Below are positions 8,079 to 17,846 of a stretch of DNA of 64,000 nucleotides, piece after piece (positions within the stretch are counted from its first letter, which is position 1; each line of letters begins with the position of its first letter). The notes under the pieces were generated by a model. The model saw only the letters and a list, made by a program, of their open reading frames with translations, had not been told where the DNA came from and did not search any database. The stretch is from Tessaracoccus defluvii (GTDB lineage Bacteria; Actinomycetota; Actinomycetes; Propionibacteriales; Propionibacteriaceae): assembly GCF_014489575.1 (NCBI RefSeq), contig NZ_CP060789.1, positions 434,001-498,000 of the forward strand, in the 5' to 3' direction. Position numbers and translations under genes: made by a program.

Positions 8079-11000
8079 ATGTCCCAACACACCACATTCC
8101 TGCACCCCGCGAGCCCACTCGAGGAGAAGGTCTCCGGGCTGTGGCTCCGCGAACGTGACCGTGACGGCTGGAAGCCCCATTCCCTGACGGCCCGGGCCGG
8201 GAGGGTCGCCGGGCTGCGGTGGACCTGGGCCGAGAGGGGGCTGCAGGACAGGGAGGGCTGGTCGATCGAACTCGTGGTCACCAGCGAGCGGACGGACGCC
8301 GTCGACATCGACGTGGTGCACGTCACCGACCCGGCTCTGTCGGACCCGGCGGTGCTGGAGGCCAACCGGCTGTACCCGAGCCAGTACCTCGACCTCACCC
8401 CCGTCGGCCTCGGACGACGCGGCACCGGTGTCGCCGTCCGGCAGAACATGCCGGGTCCGGCGGCACCCTGGGCGCTCGTCGGGTCGTACACGCCGACGCT
8501 CGGCTGGGCGACCGACGCCGCGCAGTTGCTGGGGCGTGGGCTGCCCGAGGGGGCGCCGTGGCCGGGCCTCCGCGGGGATCTGCCCTCGGCGCGGCTGCAG
8601 GGGGAGCATGCGGCGGTCGCACTGCAGACCGCCCCGGTCCGGCTGGAGCCGGGGAGTCGTGGCGGGGCGGGTTCTTCGTGGTCCTGGAGGCCGACCACCC
8701 GGCGTCCTCTTCCGCCGCCGACGCGCGGTACGCGGAAGGGCTCGAGCCGCGGGGGGTCGAGCAGGCCGAGCCGGAGGTGACCGGGACCAGCGTCGTCGCC
8801 CGTGAAGCGACGCCCGTGCCGTGTCGCGCGCTGACCACGGCCGAGCTGGAGCGGCTCCTGCCAGGGCCCCGGCTCCTCGTCGAGGAGATCGACGGCGCCC
8901 CCGTCAGCTGGTTCGACGCAGCCGGCTCCCATATCGTCACCGCGGCGAAGCAGCGCGCGGTGCTGCGGCCGCACGGACAGATCCTCCGCCCGCTCCTCTC
9001 CCTCGTGCCCGACGAGGCCGATGTCACCTGCACCGTCTGGATGGACGGTGGCTTCTGCTCGCACCTGACTCAGGGCACGCCGCGCTCGGACGGATCCTGG
9101 CCGCGAAGGAGACACCGCTCGGCATCGGGCGTGTCCACGGCGCGCGGATCGCCGTCGACCTCGGCGCTGGCTGGCAGCTGCTCGGCACCCCCTCGGCCTG
9201 GGTCTCGGCGGTCGACTCCGCCACCTGGCTCTACGCCGTCGGGGACCGCATCCTCCGGGTGCACACCACGGCGCCGTCGGCCGCCGACGGGCGGATCGAG
9301 GTCTCCTTCGAGGTGGTGCAGGGGGCGCCGGTGCCTGCCCTGGCGCTGCTCGCCTTCGACTGGGTCGGCGCGCCGGGCGCGTTGGGCGAGGTCTCCGTCA
9401 CCGAGGAAGGGGCGGCCGTCTCGGCGCCTGCCGGGGCCTCGGCGGCGATGGCGATGCCAGAGGCGCGACTCGAGCTCTCCCTCCCGGACGGCGCCGTCGT
9501 CGGCGACGACGCCGAACTCTTCACCGACCACACCAGCCGCCGCACCCCTGTCCTGACGCTGCGGATCCCTCCGACGGCGGACTGGGAGCTCGGGCTGCTG
9601 GCGCTGACCTGCCCGCACCCGGCGCCGGTCGCAGGCGAGCCCGGCGGGTGGCCGCGTGTGCACGACCGGATCACCCTCGTCGCCGACGGTGAAGCGCGGC
9701 CCCGGCGCCTCGTGGAGCGGATCGACGCCGCGACCGGCTGGTTCGGGCATGACGCCCTCGTCCACTACCTGTCGCCGCGTGGCCTGGAGCAGCACACGGG
9801 CGGGGCCTGGGGGACGCGAGACGTGTCCCAGGGGCCGGTCGGGCTGCTGCGTGCCTGGGCGGAGTACCCGGCGCTGCGGCAACTGCTGCTGATCATCTTC
9901 CGTGCCCAGCACGGGCGCGGCGACTGGCCCCAGGCCTTCGACTTCCTTCCCGCCCAGCGCCGCGACGTGGTCGCCGACTCACACGGCGACGTCGTCTACT
10001 GGCCGCTGCTGGCCCTCGGGCAGTACCTGATGGACAGCGGTGATCTGACGATCCTCGACGAGCACGTGGAGTTCACAGGCGATGGCGTCTCCGGCGGGAC
10101 GGGAAGCGTCCGCGACCATGTCCTCCGGGCGCTGGACGCGATCGAGGCCACGTTCGTCGCGGGCACGGCGCTGCCGGCCTACGGGCACGGCGACTGGAAC
10201 GACTCGCTCCAGCCCGCCGATCCGGCACTGGCCCGCGACATGGTCTCGTCCTGGACCGTCGTGCTGCAGACGGAGGCCCTCGCGGCGCTCGCCACCGGGG
10301 TGACGGAGGCAGAGGAGAAGCTGGCGACGCGGGCGGCAGCCATCGCCCACGCCGGCGCGGCGGACCTCCGCCGGTGTCTGCTCGTCGACGGCGTGCTCGC
10401 CGGCTACGGCGTCCAGGGGGAGGGGGGCGCGTTCGCGCCGCTGATCCATCCGCGCGACGACCGCACGGGGCTCACGTATTCGCTTCTGCCGATGGTGCAC
10501 GCGATCGCGGGGGACCTGTTGACGCCTGCCGAGGCGCGCCGTCATCTGGACCTCATCCGCGAGCACCTGACCGGGCCCGACGGGGCGCGGCTCTTCGACC
10601 GCCCCGTGAGCTACCGCGGCGGACCCATGGAGATCTTCCAGCGGGCGGAGGCGGCCAGCTACTTCGGGCGCGAGATCGGCCTCATGTACATGCATGCCCA
10701 TCTGCGCTACGCCGAGGCGCTCGCCCGCTACGGCGACGGTCCCGGTCTGCTGCGGGCACTCGCGCAGGCCGTCCCGATCGGCATCGGGGAACAGGTGTCG
10801 ACGGCGGCGCCCCGGCAGGCCAACACGTACGCGTCCAGTTCGGACGCGGCGTTCTCGGACCGGTACGAGGCGGCCGAGCGCTATGCCGAGGTCGCGGCGG
10901 GGCGGGTGCCGCTCGAGGGCGGTTGGCGCGTCTACTCCTCGGGGCCGGGGCTCTTCCTGGAGCTCCTGGTCACACGGATGCTCGGCGTCCGCCACGCGGG

Positions 11001-11250
11001 TGGCGAGATCGAGTTCGATCCCGTCCTCGACCCTGCAGCCGGCGTGACCACCGCGACGGTGCCCCTGTTGGGGCAGGCCCTGCGGCTGGTGCTGGTGCCC
11101 GGTCCCGCCGGACACGGGGTCGACGCCGTCGAGGTCGACGGGGAACCCGTTGAGGGCAGGAGGCTGGAGAACCCCTACCGCACCGGCGGCGTCGCGCTGC
11201 CGGCGGAGGCGCTGCGGCGGGTGGGGGAGGTCCGGGTCACCACGCGGTGA
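8079..11250 (+). CDS. GH94 phosphorylase, probably 1,2-beta-oligoglucan phosphorylase; two frameshifts
   Basis: About 1057 aa after restoring two single-base losses, near 8654 (CCGGGGAG) and near 9072 (CAGGGCAC). The frames join as ALQTAPVRLEP-GESWRGGFFVVLEADHP and HLTQG-HAALGRILAAKE. The motif GHGDWND puts the expected general acid at about Asp709, as in GH94. Cellobiose and chitobiose phosphorylases are about 800 aa; 1,2-beta-oligoglucan phosphorylases are about 1100 aa, so the length supports the latter. It would split intracellular beta-1,2-glucans with phosphate into glucose-1-phosphate. It has no signal peptide and is divergent from lacI, under an identical operator to the importer operon. 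A different beta-glucoside specificity is possible. Confidence 0.82.
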
Positions 11251-11289
11251 CGTTCCCGAGGGGACTTCTGAACGGCTGAGGCTGCGGCC

Positions 11290-11571
11290 CTAGGCGAGGA
11301 TCCCGATGACCGGGTTCCACTCGGTGAGGGTGCGCTCCTGGATCAGGTGGGCGACCCAGAAGGGGTCGGTGTCGAGCAGAGCGGCGACGCTCTCCCTCGT
11401 CTCGCCGCGCAGGATCAGGAGCGCGCCGGGAGTGTCTGCGCCGATGAGCGGGCCGCTCGCGACCACAGCCTCGGGGGAGTGGGCGCTCAGGAACGCACGG
11501 TGTCGCGGCCGCTCGCGATCGAGGGCGACGGGATCGTCGACGTAGCGGTACTGGACGGCGAAGTAGGTCAT
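11290..11571 (-). CDS. YciI-family protein
   Basis: A 93-aa single-domain YCII protein with a ferredoxin-like fold. The family His-Asp region is recognisable in RPRHRAFLSAHSPE, with LLILRGE and DPFWVAHLIQE further on. Function within the family is mostly unknown. Here it replaces the secY-adk-map genes that usually precede infA in actinobacteria. It is divergent from infA, with a 107-bp gap holding the infA promoter. Confidence 0.85.
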   Translation of the reverse strand: MTYFAVQYRYVDDPVALDRERPRHRAFLSAHSPEAVVASGPLIGADTPGALLILRGETRESVAALLDTDPFWVAHLIQERTLTEWNPVIGILA

Positions 11572-11596
11572 GACGACACCCTAGAACCTCGCGTAT

Positions 11597-11625
11597 TTGG
11601 ACTAAGCGTTGTCCAAGCGTAAAAT
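11597..11625 (+). promoter_or_regulatory. infA promoter
   Basis: TTGGAC (11597-11602) and TAAAAT (11620-11625) are separated by 17 bp, close to the sigma-70/HrdB consensus and unusually AT-rich for this window. infA begins 53 bp after the -10, and no other gene intervenes. Confidence 0.75.
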
Positions 11626-11678
11626 TGCCCACCGGAGTGTCTTCGGTCACATGGCCGGAGCAAGAAGAATGAGAGTTT

Positions 11679-11900
11679 ATGGCGAAGAAAGAAGGAGCCC
11701 TCGAGCTTGAGGGCACCGTCGTCGAGGCGCTGCCCAACGCGATGTTCCGTGTGGAGCTTGCGAACGGTCACAAGGTGCTGACCACCATCAGCGGCAAGAT
11801 GCGCCAGCACTACATCCGCATCCTGCCCGCCGACCGTGTCGTCGTGGAGTTGTCGCCCTACGACCTGACCCGTGGCCGCATCGTCTACCGTCACAAGTAG
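11679..11900 (+). CDS. infA: Translation initiation factor IF-1
   Basis: 73 aa, one S1/OB-fold domain, full length. [23 protein letters not shown], followed by [12 protein letters not shown] and [10 protein letters not shown], is diagnostic for IF-1. It binds the ribosomal A site during initiation. It appears to be a single-gene transcript, with its own promoter at 11597-11625 and a hairpin terminator at 11917-11948. The rest of the ribosomal cluster follows on the same strand. Confidence 0.99.
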   Translation: MAKKEGALELEGTVVEALPNAMFRVELANGHKVLTTISGKMRQHYIRILPADRVVVELSPYDLTRGRIVYRHK

Positions 11901-11916
11901 TCAGCGGCCAGCCCGA

Positions 11917-11948
11917 CGCGCCCACCCCTCGCGGGTTGGGCGCGTTTT
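11917..11948 (+). terminator. Intrinsic terminator after infA
   Basis: CGCGCCCA pairs with TGGGCGCG, with additional inner CCC/GGG pairing, and TTTT follows. It separates infA from the rpmJ operon. Confidence 0.7.
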
Positions 11949-11965
11949 GTGCTTCCGGGGCGGAT

Positions 11966-11994
11966 TTGGGGCATCCAGCCCCGTGGCGTAGAGT
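11966..11994 (+). promoter_or_regulatory. Possible promoter of the rpmJ-rplQ operon
   Basis: TTGGGG (11966-11971) and TAGAGT (11989-11994) are separated by 17 bp, between the infA terminator and rpmJ. The match is moderate; the position just after a terminator supports it. Confidence 0.4.
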
Positions 11995-12111
11995 TGGGCG
12001 TCGGTCGTCCATGCCCGGACGTGCTCACGTGCGCTCGGGTTCGACCGAGCTCATCCACCACAAGATTGGGCGCGCACGCGCTCCCAGTCGCCGATTGAAA
12101 AGGTTGCTCGA

Positions 12112-12225
12112 ATGAAGGTTCAGCCGAGCGTCAAGAAGATCTGCGACAAGTGCAAGGTCATCCGCCGGCACGGTCGTGTGATGGTGATCTGCGACAACCC
12201 TCGCCACAAGCAGCGGCAGGGCTGA
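12112..12225 (+). CDS. rpmJ: 50S ribosomal protein L36
   Basis: 37 aa. The zinc-ribbon ligands are CDKC near the start and C-x4-H (CDNPRH) near the end, so this is the zinc-binding (C+) form of L36. The protein begins [15 protein letters not shown]. It is followed by a 249-bp gap before rpsM in which I see no gene. Confidence 0.98.
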
Positions 12226-12474
12226 CCCTGGGGCCGTGAGGCCTCAGGCGAGTAGAGCACCGCGGAACGGGTCTGGTCCCCACTCCGCCGACAACTGAAG
12301 CAACGTGATCGCAAGGATCCGGTCCGCCGGATCTCCACCCTTGGACGAAGGCCAAGGCCCCGTCGGTGCGCACTGCACCACAGGCGGCGGGGACGCGTCA
12401 CGCCACACACCTTCGCGGTCCATGACCGGGCTCTCCACGAGCCAGGACCGGAAACTTTAGAAAGGTACCGCCTG

Positions 12475-12849
12475 ATGGCACGCCTCGTTGGTGTAGACCT
12501 GCCGCGCGAAAAGCGCCTGGAGGTCGCACTCACCTACATCTTCGGCATCGGAAAGACCCGTGCCGCCGAGACCCTCGCCGCCACTGGTGTGAGCGGCGAT
12601 CTGCGAGTCCACCAGCTGACCGACGAACAGCTCGTCGCGCTGCGTGACCACATCGAAGCCCAGTACGAGATCGAGGGTGACCTCCGTCGTACCGTGGCCG
12701 CCGACATCCGCCGCAAGGTCGAGATCGGCAACTACCAGGGACGCCGTCACCGTGCAGGCCTCCCGGTTCGTGGTCAGCGCACCCGCACGAACGCCCGTAC
12801 CCGCAAGGGCAAGAAGAAGGCCGTCGCCGGCAAGAAGAAGGCACGCTGA
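12475..12849 (+). CDS. rpsM: 30S ribosomal protein S13
   Basis: 124 aa, full length. Typical S13 features include [20 protein letters not shown], the helix-hairpin-helix FGIGKTRA and the basic tail [18 protein letters not shown]. It contacts the P-site tRNA and the 16S head. It is in the alpha-type operon with rpsK, rpsD, rpoA and rplQ. Confidence 0.99.
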   Translation: MARLVGVDLPREKRLEVALTYIFGIGKTRAAETLAATGVSGDLRVHQLTDEQLVALRDHIEAQYEIEGDLRRTVAADIRRKVEIGNYQGRRHRAGLPVRGQRTRTNARTRKGKKKAVAGKKKAR

Positions 12850-12895
12850 CCCCCCGGGGTGAGCGCCTCTCACAGGACTCAAGGAGAAACACTTA

Positions 12896-13303
12896 ATGGC
12901 TACTGCAAGCCGTAAGGCGGCCGCCAAGACCAAGGTGCGCCGCAAGGAGAAGAAGAATGTGCTCGCCGGCCAGGCGCACATCAAGAGCACCTTCAACAAC
13001 ACCATCATCTCGATCACGGACCCCACGGGCGCTGTGATCTCGTGGGCCTCTGCCGGCACCGTCGGCTTCAAGGGCTCGCGTAAGTCGACACCGTTCGCCG
13101 CTCAGATGGCCGCCGAGGCCGCTGGTCGCCGTGCCATGGAGCACGGGATGAAGCGCGTTGACGTGTTCGTCAAGGGCCCCGGCTCCGGCCGTGAGACCGC
13201 GATCCGTTCGCTGGGCGCCGTCGGCCTGGAGGTCGGAGCAATCTCCGACGTGACCCCCATGCCCCACAACGGTTGCCGCCCGCCGAAGCGCCGTCGCGTC
13301 TGA
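12896..13303 (+). CDS. rpsK: 30S ribosomal protein S11
   Basis: 135 aa. [34 protein letters not shown] and the C-terminal [18 protein letters not shown] are the S11 signature. It forms part of the mRNA exit platform. It lies 46 bp after rpsM, behind a good AAGGAG site. Confidence 0.99.
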   Translation: MATASRKAAAKTKVRRKEKKNVLAGQAHIKSTFNNTIISITDPTGAVISWASAGTVGFKGSRKSTPFAAQMAAEAAGRRAMEHGMKRVDVFVKGPGSGRETAIRSLGAVGLEVGAISDVTPMPHNGCRPPKRRRV

Positions 13304-13334
13304 TATCGGCCTGAGAGAGTAGAGGACAAGAACA

Positions 13335-13940
13335 ATGGCCCGTTACACAGGCCCCATGACCAAGAAGTCCCGTCGCCTCGGGACCGACCTCGTCGGCAAC
13401 GACAAGGCCTTCGAGCGCCGCCCGTACCCCCCGGGTGTCCACGGCCGCGGCCGCACCAAGGACTCCGAGTACTCGCTGCAGCTCAAGGAGAAGCAGAAGG
13501 CTCGCTACGCGTACGGCGTGCTCGAGAAGCAGTTCCGTCGCTACTACGAGGAAGCCGACCGTCACCCTGGCAAGACTGGTGACCGTCTGCTCCAGATCCT
13601 CGAGTCCCGCCTCGACAACGTGGTCTACCGCGCCGGCTTCGCCGCCACGCGCCGTCAGGCCCGTCAGCTCGTCGTCCACGGCCACTTCATCGTGAACGGC
13701 CAGCGCGTCAACATCCCGTCCTACCGGGTGCGTGCACACGACATCATCGACGTCGCCGAGAAGTCGCTGAACCTGACGCCGTTCGTCATCGCCCGCGAGA
13801 CCCACGGTGAGCGCGCCGTTCCGGCGTGGCTGGAGGCCCGTCCCAACCGGATGCGCATCCTCGTGCACCAGCTCCCCGTCCGCGAGCAGATCGCGATCGA
13901 CGTGGCCGAGCAGATGATCGTCGAGCTCTACTCGAAGTGA
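13335..13940 (+). CDS. rpsD: 30S ribosomal protein S4
   Basis: 201 aa. The N-terminus MARYTGPMTKKSRRL and the S4 RNA-binding domain (RLDNVVYRAGFA, RQARQLVVHGHF) are clear. The form lacks the Cys zinc motif at the N-terminus, as is common in actinobacteria. It nucleates 30S assembly; whether it autoregulates here cannot be seen. Confidence 0.99.
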   Translation: MARYTGPMTKKSRRLGTDLVGNDKAFERRPYPPGVHGRGRTKDSEYSLQLKEKQKARYAYGVLEKQFRRYYEEADRHPGKTGDRLLQILESRLDNVVYRAGFAATRRQARQLVVHGHFIVNGQRVNIPSYRVRAHDIIDVAEKSLNLTPFVIARETHGERAVPAWLEARPNRMRILVHQLPVREQIAIDVAEQMIVELYSK

Positions 13941-14059
13941 TTCTCCACCGTCGTGTGTGGCCCGGGGCGACCCGGGCCACCTCGACACCTGAGGCCACGA
14001 TCGTGGCCACACCTGAAATTCGCGTCATCAAATAGCGGTTGGCGCCGAAAGGACAGTTC

Positions 14060-15082
14060 ATGCTCATCGCTCAGCGTCCGATCCTCTCCGAAGAGGTCGT
14101 CTCTGAATACCGGTCCCGCTTCATCATCGAGCCGCTGGAGCCGGGCTTCGGCTACACGCTCGGCAACTCGCTGCGTCGCACCCTGCTGTCGTCCATCCCG
14201 GGCGCCGCGGTGACCAGCATCAAGGTCGAGGGCAACCAGCACGAGTTCTCCACCATCGAGGGCGTCGTCGAGGACCTGACCGAGATCATCCTCAACCTCA
14301 AGGGCCTCGTGCTGTCGTCCGAGGAGGACGAGCCCGTGGTGATGTACCTCCGCAAGGCCGGCGCCGGCACCGTCACCGCCGGTGACATCCAGCCGCCCGC
14401 TGGCGTGGAGATCCACAACCCGGAGATGCACATCGCGACGCTCAACGACAACGGGAAGCTCGAGATGGAGCTGATCGTGGAGCGCGGCCGTGGCTACGTC
14501 TCCAGCGTTCAGAACAAGGATCCCGAGGCCGAGATCGGTCGTATCCCGGTCGACTCGATCTACTCGCCGGTGCTGAAGGTCACCTACAACGTCGAGGCCA
14601 CCCGTGTCGCACAGCGCACGGACTTCGACCGGCTGATCGTCGACGTCGAGACCAAGGCCTCCATCCTGCCGCGCGACGCCGTCGCCTCGGCCGGGCGCAC
14701 CCTGGTCGAGCTGTTCGGGCTGGCGCGTGAGCTGAACGTCGAGGCCGAGGGCATCGAGATCGGCCCGTCGCCCGTCGACGAGCAGATCGCCGAGTCGCTC
14801 AACCTCCCCGTCGAGGATCTCGAGCTGTCGGTGCGTTCCTACAACTGCCTCAAGCGCGAGGGCATCCACACCGTGGGTGAGCTCGTGGCCCGCAGCGAAG
14901 AGGACCTGCTCGACATCCGCAACTTCGGTTCGAAGTCCATCGACGAGGTCAAGGAGACCCTCGCGGGTCTCGGCCTTGCGCTGCGCGACTCGCACCCGGG
15001 CTTCGACCCGCTGCAGGCCATCGAGCGCTACGACGAGGGCAACGACGAAGACGCCGACTTCGCCGAGACCGAGCAGTACTGA
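14060..15082 (+). CDS. rpoA: DNA-directed RNA polymerase alpha subunit
   Basis: 340 aa. The N-terminal dimerisation domain has [21 protein letters not shown] linker leads to the C-terminal domain with [16 protein letters not shown] and [16 protein letters not shown], the UP-element and activator contact surface. The ATG at 14060 (MLIAQRP) is chosen because AAAGGA lies 8 nt upstream; an upstream ATG at 14039 lacks one and lengthens the family N-terminus. Confidence 0.98.
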   Translation: MLIAQRPILSEEVVSEYRSRFIIEPLEPGFGYTLGNSLRRTLLSSIPGAAVTSIKVEGNQHEFSTIEGVVEDLTEIILNLKGLVLSSEEDEPVVMYLRKAGAGTVTAGDIQPPAGVEIHNPEMHIATLNDNGKLEMELIVERGRGYVSSVQNKDPEAEIGRIPVDSIYSPVLKVTYNVEATRVAQRTDFDRLIVDVETKASILPRDAVASAGRTLVELFGLARELNVEAEGIEIGPSPVDEQIAESLNLPVEDLELSVRSYNCLKREGIHTVGELVARSEEDLLDIRNFGSKSIDEVKETLAGLGLALRDSHPGFDPLQAIERYDEGNDEDADFAETEQY

Positions 15083-15115
15083 CCGCCCACCGCACTATCA
15101 CCTGGAGACATTGAC

Positions 15116-15657
15116 ATGCCCAAGCCAACCAAGGGCCCCGTCTGGGCGGCAGCCCGACCCACGAGCGCACGATCCTGCGCAACATGACCGGCCAGCTCAT
15201 CGAGCACGGTTCGATCACCACCACCGAGACGAAGGCCCGCCGCGTGCAGCCCTTCGCCGAGAAGGTGTTCACCAAGGCCAAGCGTGGTGACCTCCACGCG
15301 CGTCGTCTCGTCATCGCGACCCTCTTCGAGAAGAAGAACGTCCGCGGCGAAGACAAGATCGTCACGAAGCTGTTCAACGAGATCGCCCCGGCGCTCGAGG
15401 GACGCGAGGGTGGCTACACGCGCATCACGAAGATCGGCAACCGCAAGGGCGACAACGCCCCCATGGCCGTGATCGAGATCATCACCGAGGCCGTCAAGCC
15501 CGCTGCGAAGCCCGCCAAGGCCGAGAAGCCCGCCAAGGCTGAGAAGCCGGCCGAGGAGCCCAAGGTCGAGGAGACCGCCGAGGTCGAGGAGACCGAAGCT
15601 GTCGAGGAGATCGCGGCCCAGGCCGAGGTCGAGGAGACCGAGGCCGAGAAGGCCTGA
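15116..15657 (+). CDS. rplQ: 50S ribosomal protein L17; one frameshift near the start
   Basis: About 180 aa when one C is restored in the CCCC run at 15138-15142. The protein then reads [34 protein letters not shown]. Without it, the frame opens only at 15184. The core is normal L17; the C-terminal ~45 residues are an Ala/Lys/Glu-rich tail ([17 protein letters not shown]), common in actinobacterial L17. L17 is essential, so the shift is almost certainly a sequence error. It is last in the operon, before a strong terminator. Confidence 0.95.
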
Positions 15658-15674
15658 GCGACAAGCTCACCGAG

Positions 15675-15710
15675 AGGGACCCCCTGCGTCAGGGGGTCCC
15701 TTTCTCGTTC
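15675..15710 (+). terminator. Terminator of the rpmJ-rplQ operon
   Basis: An 11-bp perfect stem (AGGGACCCCCT with AGGGGGTCCCT) and a 5-nt loop, followed by a T-rich TTTCTCGTT. Confidence 0.88.
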
Positions 15711-15775
15711 CCCGGCGCGGGAGCCCGGTGCCGGGGCCGCTAGTGTGTACCCGAAATCTCCGAGAGGACCTCCAG

Positions 15776-16755
15776 ATGCGCCGATATCTCGCCGCCGTCG
15801 CCGCGGCAGCACTGCTCGCCGGCTGCGGTCAGCCCGCCCAGGAACCGGCCCCGGGGAGACGACCCCTGCCGCCGTCACCCGCGTCGGCGCCGTCATGGTC
15901 GTCTCGCATCCGTCGCTGGAGGCCGTCTACGAGGGCTTCCTCGAGGAACTCGCCAAGGGCGGGCTCATCGAGGGGCAGAACCTGGAGGTCGACCTCCAGA
16001 ACCCGCAGGGCGATCAGGCGACCATGACGAGCATCGCGAACACGTTCGCCTCCTCCGACTACGACTACTTCCTGGCCATCGCGACGCCGCCGGCACAGGC
16101 GCTGGCCCAAGCGATCAGCGACCGCCCGGTGGTCTTCGCGTCCGTGACGGACCCGGTCGCTGCGGGGCTGGTCACGTCGATGGAGGCGCCCGGCGGCAAC
16201 GTGACGGGCACCAGCGATCAGCTCCCGACCGGGGAACAGCTGGCCCTCATCAAGGAGATCGACCCCAGCGTCGAGACCGTCGGCATCGTCTACGCGTCCG
16301 GGGAGGTCAACGCGCAGGTCCAGGCTGAGAAGGCGATGGAGGCCGCCCCCGGCCTCGGTCTCGAGGTCAAGACGGCCACCGTCGTGAACTCGTCGGAGGT
16401 GCAGCAGGCTGCGCAGTCGCTCGACGTCGACGCCTACTTCGTGCTCGTCGACAACACCGTCGTCTCCGCGCTGGAGGCCATCGTCCAGGTGGCCGAGCAG
16501 AAGGGGAGCCTGCTGGTCGCATCCGACGGTGACTCGGTCGCGCGGGGCGCCGCGGCGGCGCTGGCCACCGACTACAAGGCGCAGGGTGCGCAGACGGCGC
16601 GGATCCTGCTCGACATCATCGACGGCGCCGACCCGGCCACGACCCCCGTGCAGACCCAGGAATCGCTGCAGCTCGTGGTCAACCCCGACGCTGCCGAGCG
16701 GATGGGGACGACCCTCCCTGCCACGGTTGTGGCCGAGGCGGCCGTCACCTACTGA
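15776..16755 (+). CDS. TrpX-like ABC substrate-binding lipoprotein, copy 1; one frameshift
   Basis: About 326 aa. The lipoprotein signal ends LLAGC. After a shift near 15857 (GGGG run, one G missing) the protein continues as GETTPAAVTRVGAVMVVSHPSLEAV through the PF04392 (ABC_sub_bind) fold. Family patterns include NPQGDQATMTSIANTFASSDYD and FASVTDPVAAGL. PF04392 proteins bind aromatic amino acids or related small molecules (TrpX, tyrosine-binding relatives). It is followed by a paralogue, a permease and an ATPase on the same strand. Ligand not determinable here. Confidence 0.86.
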
Positions 16756-16825
16756 CTCGTGGACGCTGTGGGCCCCGTCGCGGCGCACGTCCTAGGCTGT
16801 GGGCTCTGAACCTGCAAGGAGAAGC

Positions 16826-17832
16826 ATGAAGCTCAAGGTTGCCGCGCTCGGCGCGATCGCCGCTCTCACCCTGTCCGCCTGCTCGGGGCCGCTGAGCCGA
16901 CCTCCAGCCCCAGCACCAGCTCCGGCGGTGGCACGACGCCGGCATCGAGCCCGGCCGCCGAGTCGTACACCATCGGCATCGCGCAGATCGTGACGCACCC
17001 GGCGCTCGACGCCGTCGCCGAGGGCTTCAAGGAGGCCTTCGCCGAGGCCGGCATCGAGGTCACGTTCGACGAGCAGAACGCCCAGGGTGACCAGGCGACG
17101 CTGACCAACATCGCGAACACCTTCGCCTCCTCCGACGCCGACGGCTTCCTGGCGATCGCCACCCCGACGGCGCAGTCGCTGGCCACCGTCATCACGGACC
17201 GGCCCGTCGTCTTCGCGGCCGTCACGGATCCGGTCGCCGCCGGGCTCGTCGCGTCCTGGGAGTCACCCGACGCCAACCTCGCCGGCGTCTCCGACCTGAA
17301 CCCGATGAAGGATCAGCTGGAGCTGATCAAGGAGGCGCTGCCGGAGGCCAAGACCGTCGGCATCGTCTACTCCGCCGGCGAGGTCAACTCCGAGGTCCAG
17401 GTGACCGAGGCGGAGAAGGCCGCGGCCGAACTCGGGCTCGAGATCAAGAAGGCCACGGTCACCAACTCGTCCGAGGTCCAGCAGGCCGCCGCGTCGCTCG
17501 ACGTCGACGCGTTCCTGATCCCGACCGACAACACGGTCGTCTCCGCCGCCGAGTCCGTCATCCAGGTGGGCGAGCAGAAGCAGATCCCCGTGTTCGCCTC
17601 CGACGAGTCGACCATGGAGCGCGGCGCCGCCGCAGGCCTCTCGGTGAACTACACCCAGCAGGGCAAGGACGCCGCGGCCATCATGCTGAAGCTGCTCGAG
17701 GGTACCCCGGCGGCAGACATCCCGGTCGAAACCCAGAAGGAGTTCGACCTCTTCGTCAACGTCGCCGCGGGCGGGCTGCAGGGCCTCACCCTGCCGGACT
17801 CGATCGTCTCGCGCGCCACGAAGCAGTTCTGA
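16826..17832 (+). CDS. TrpX-like ABC substrate-binding lipoprotein, copy 2; one frameshift
   Basis: About 335 aa, paralogous to the preceding gene along its whole length (for example NAQGDQATLTNIANTFASSDAD against NPQGDQATMTSIANTFASSDYD, split here only by substitutions). Lipobox LSAC. One G is missing in the GGGG run near 16889; the corrected frame gives a Ser/Thr/Gly-rich linker (EPTSSPSTSSGGGTTPASS) before the folded domain. It lies 15 nt upstream of the permease. The tandem copies suggest two ligands feeding one channel. Confidence 0.86.
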
Positions 17833-17846
17833 GGTAACACGCCCCC

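Noticed and set aside
15660..15775. A T-box or amino-acid riboswitch before the TrpX-like operon
   Set aside because: The region is taken up by the rplQ terminator and a short leader of about 65 bases, too small for a T-box, and shows no conserved T-box text.
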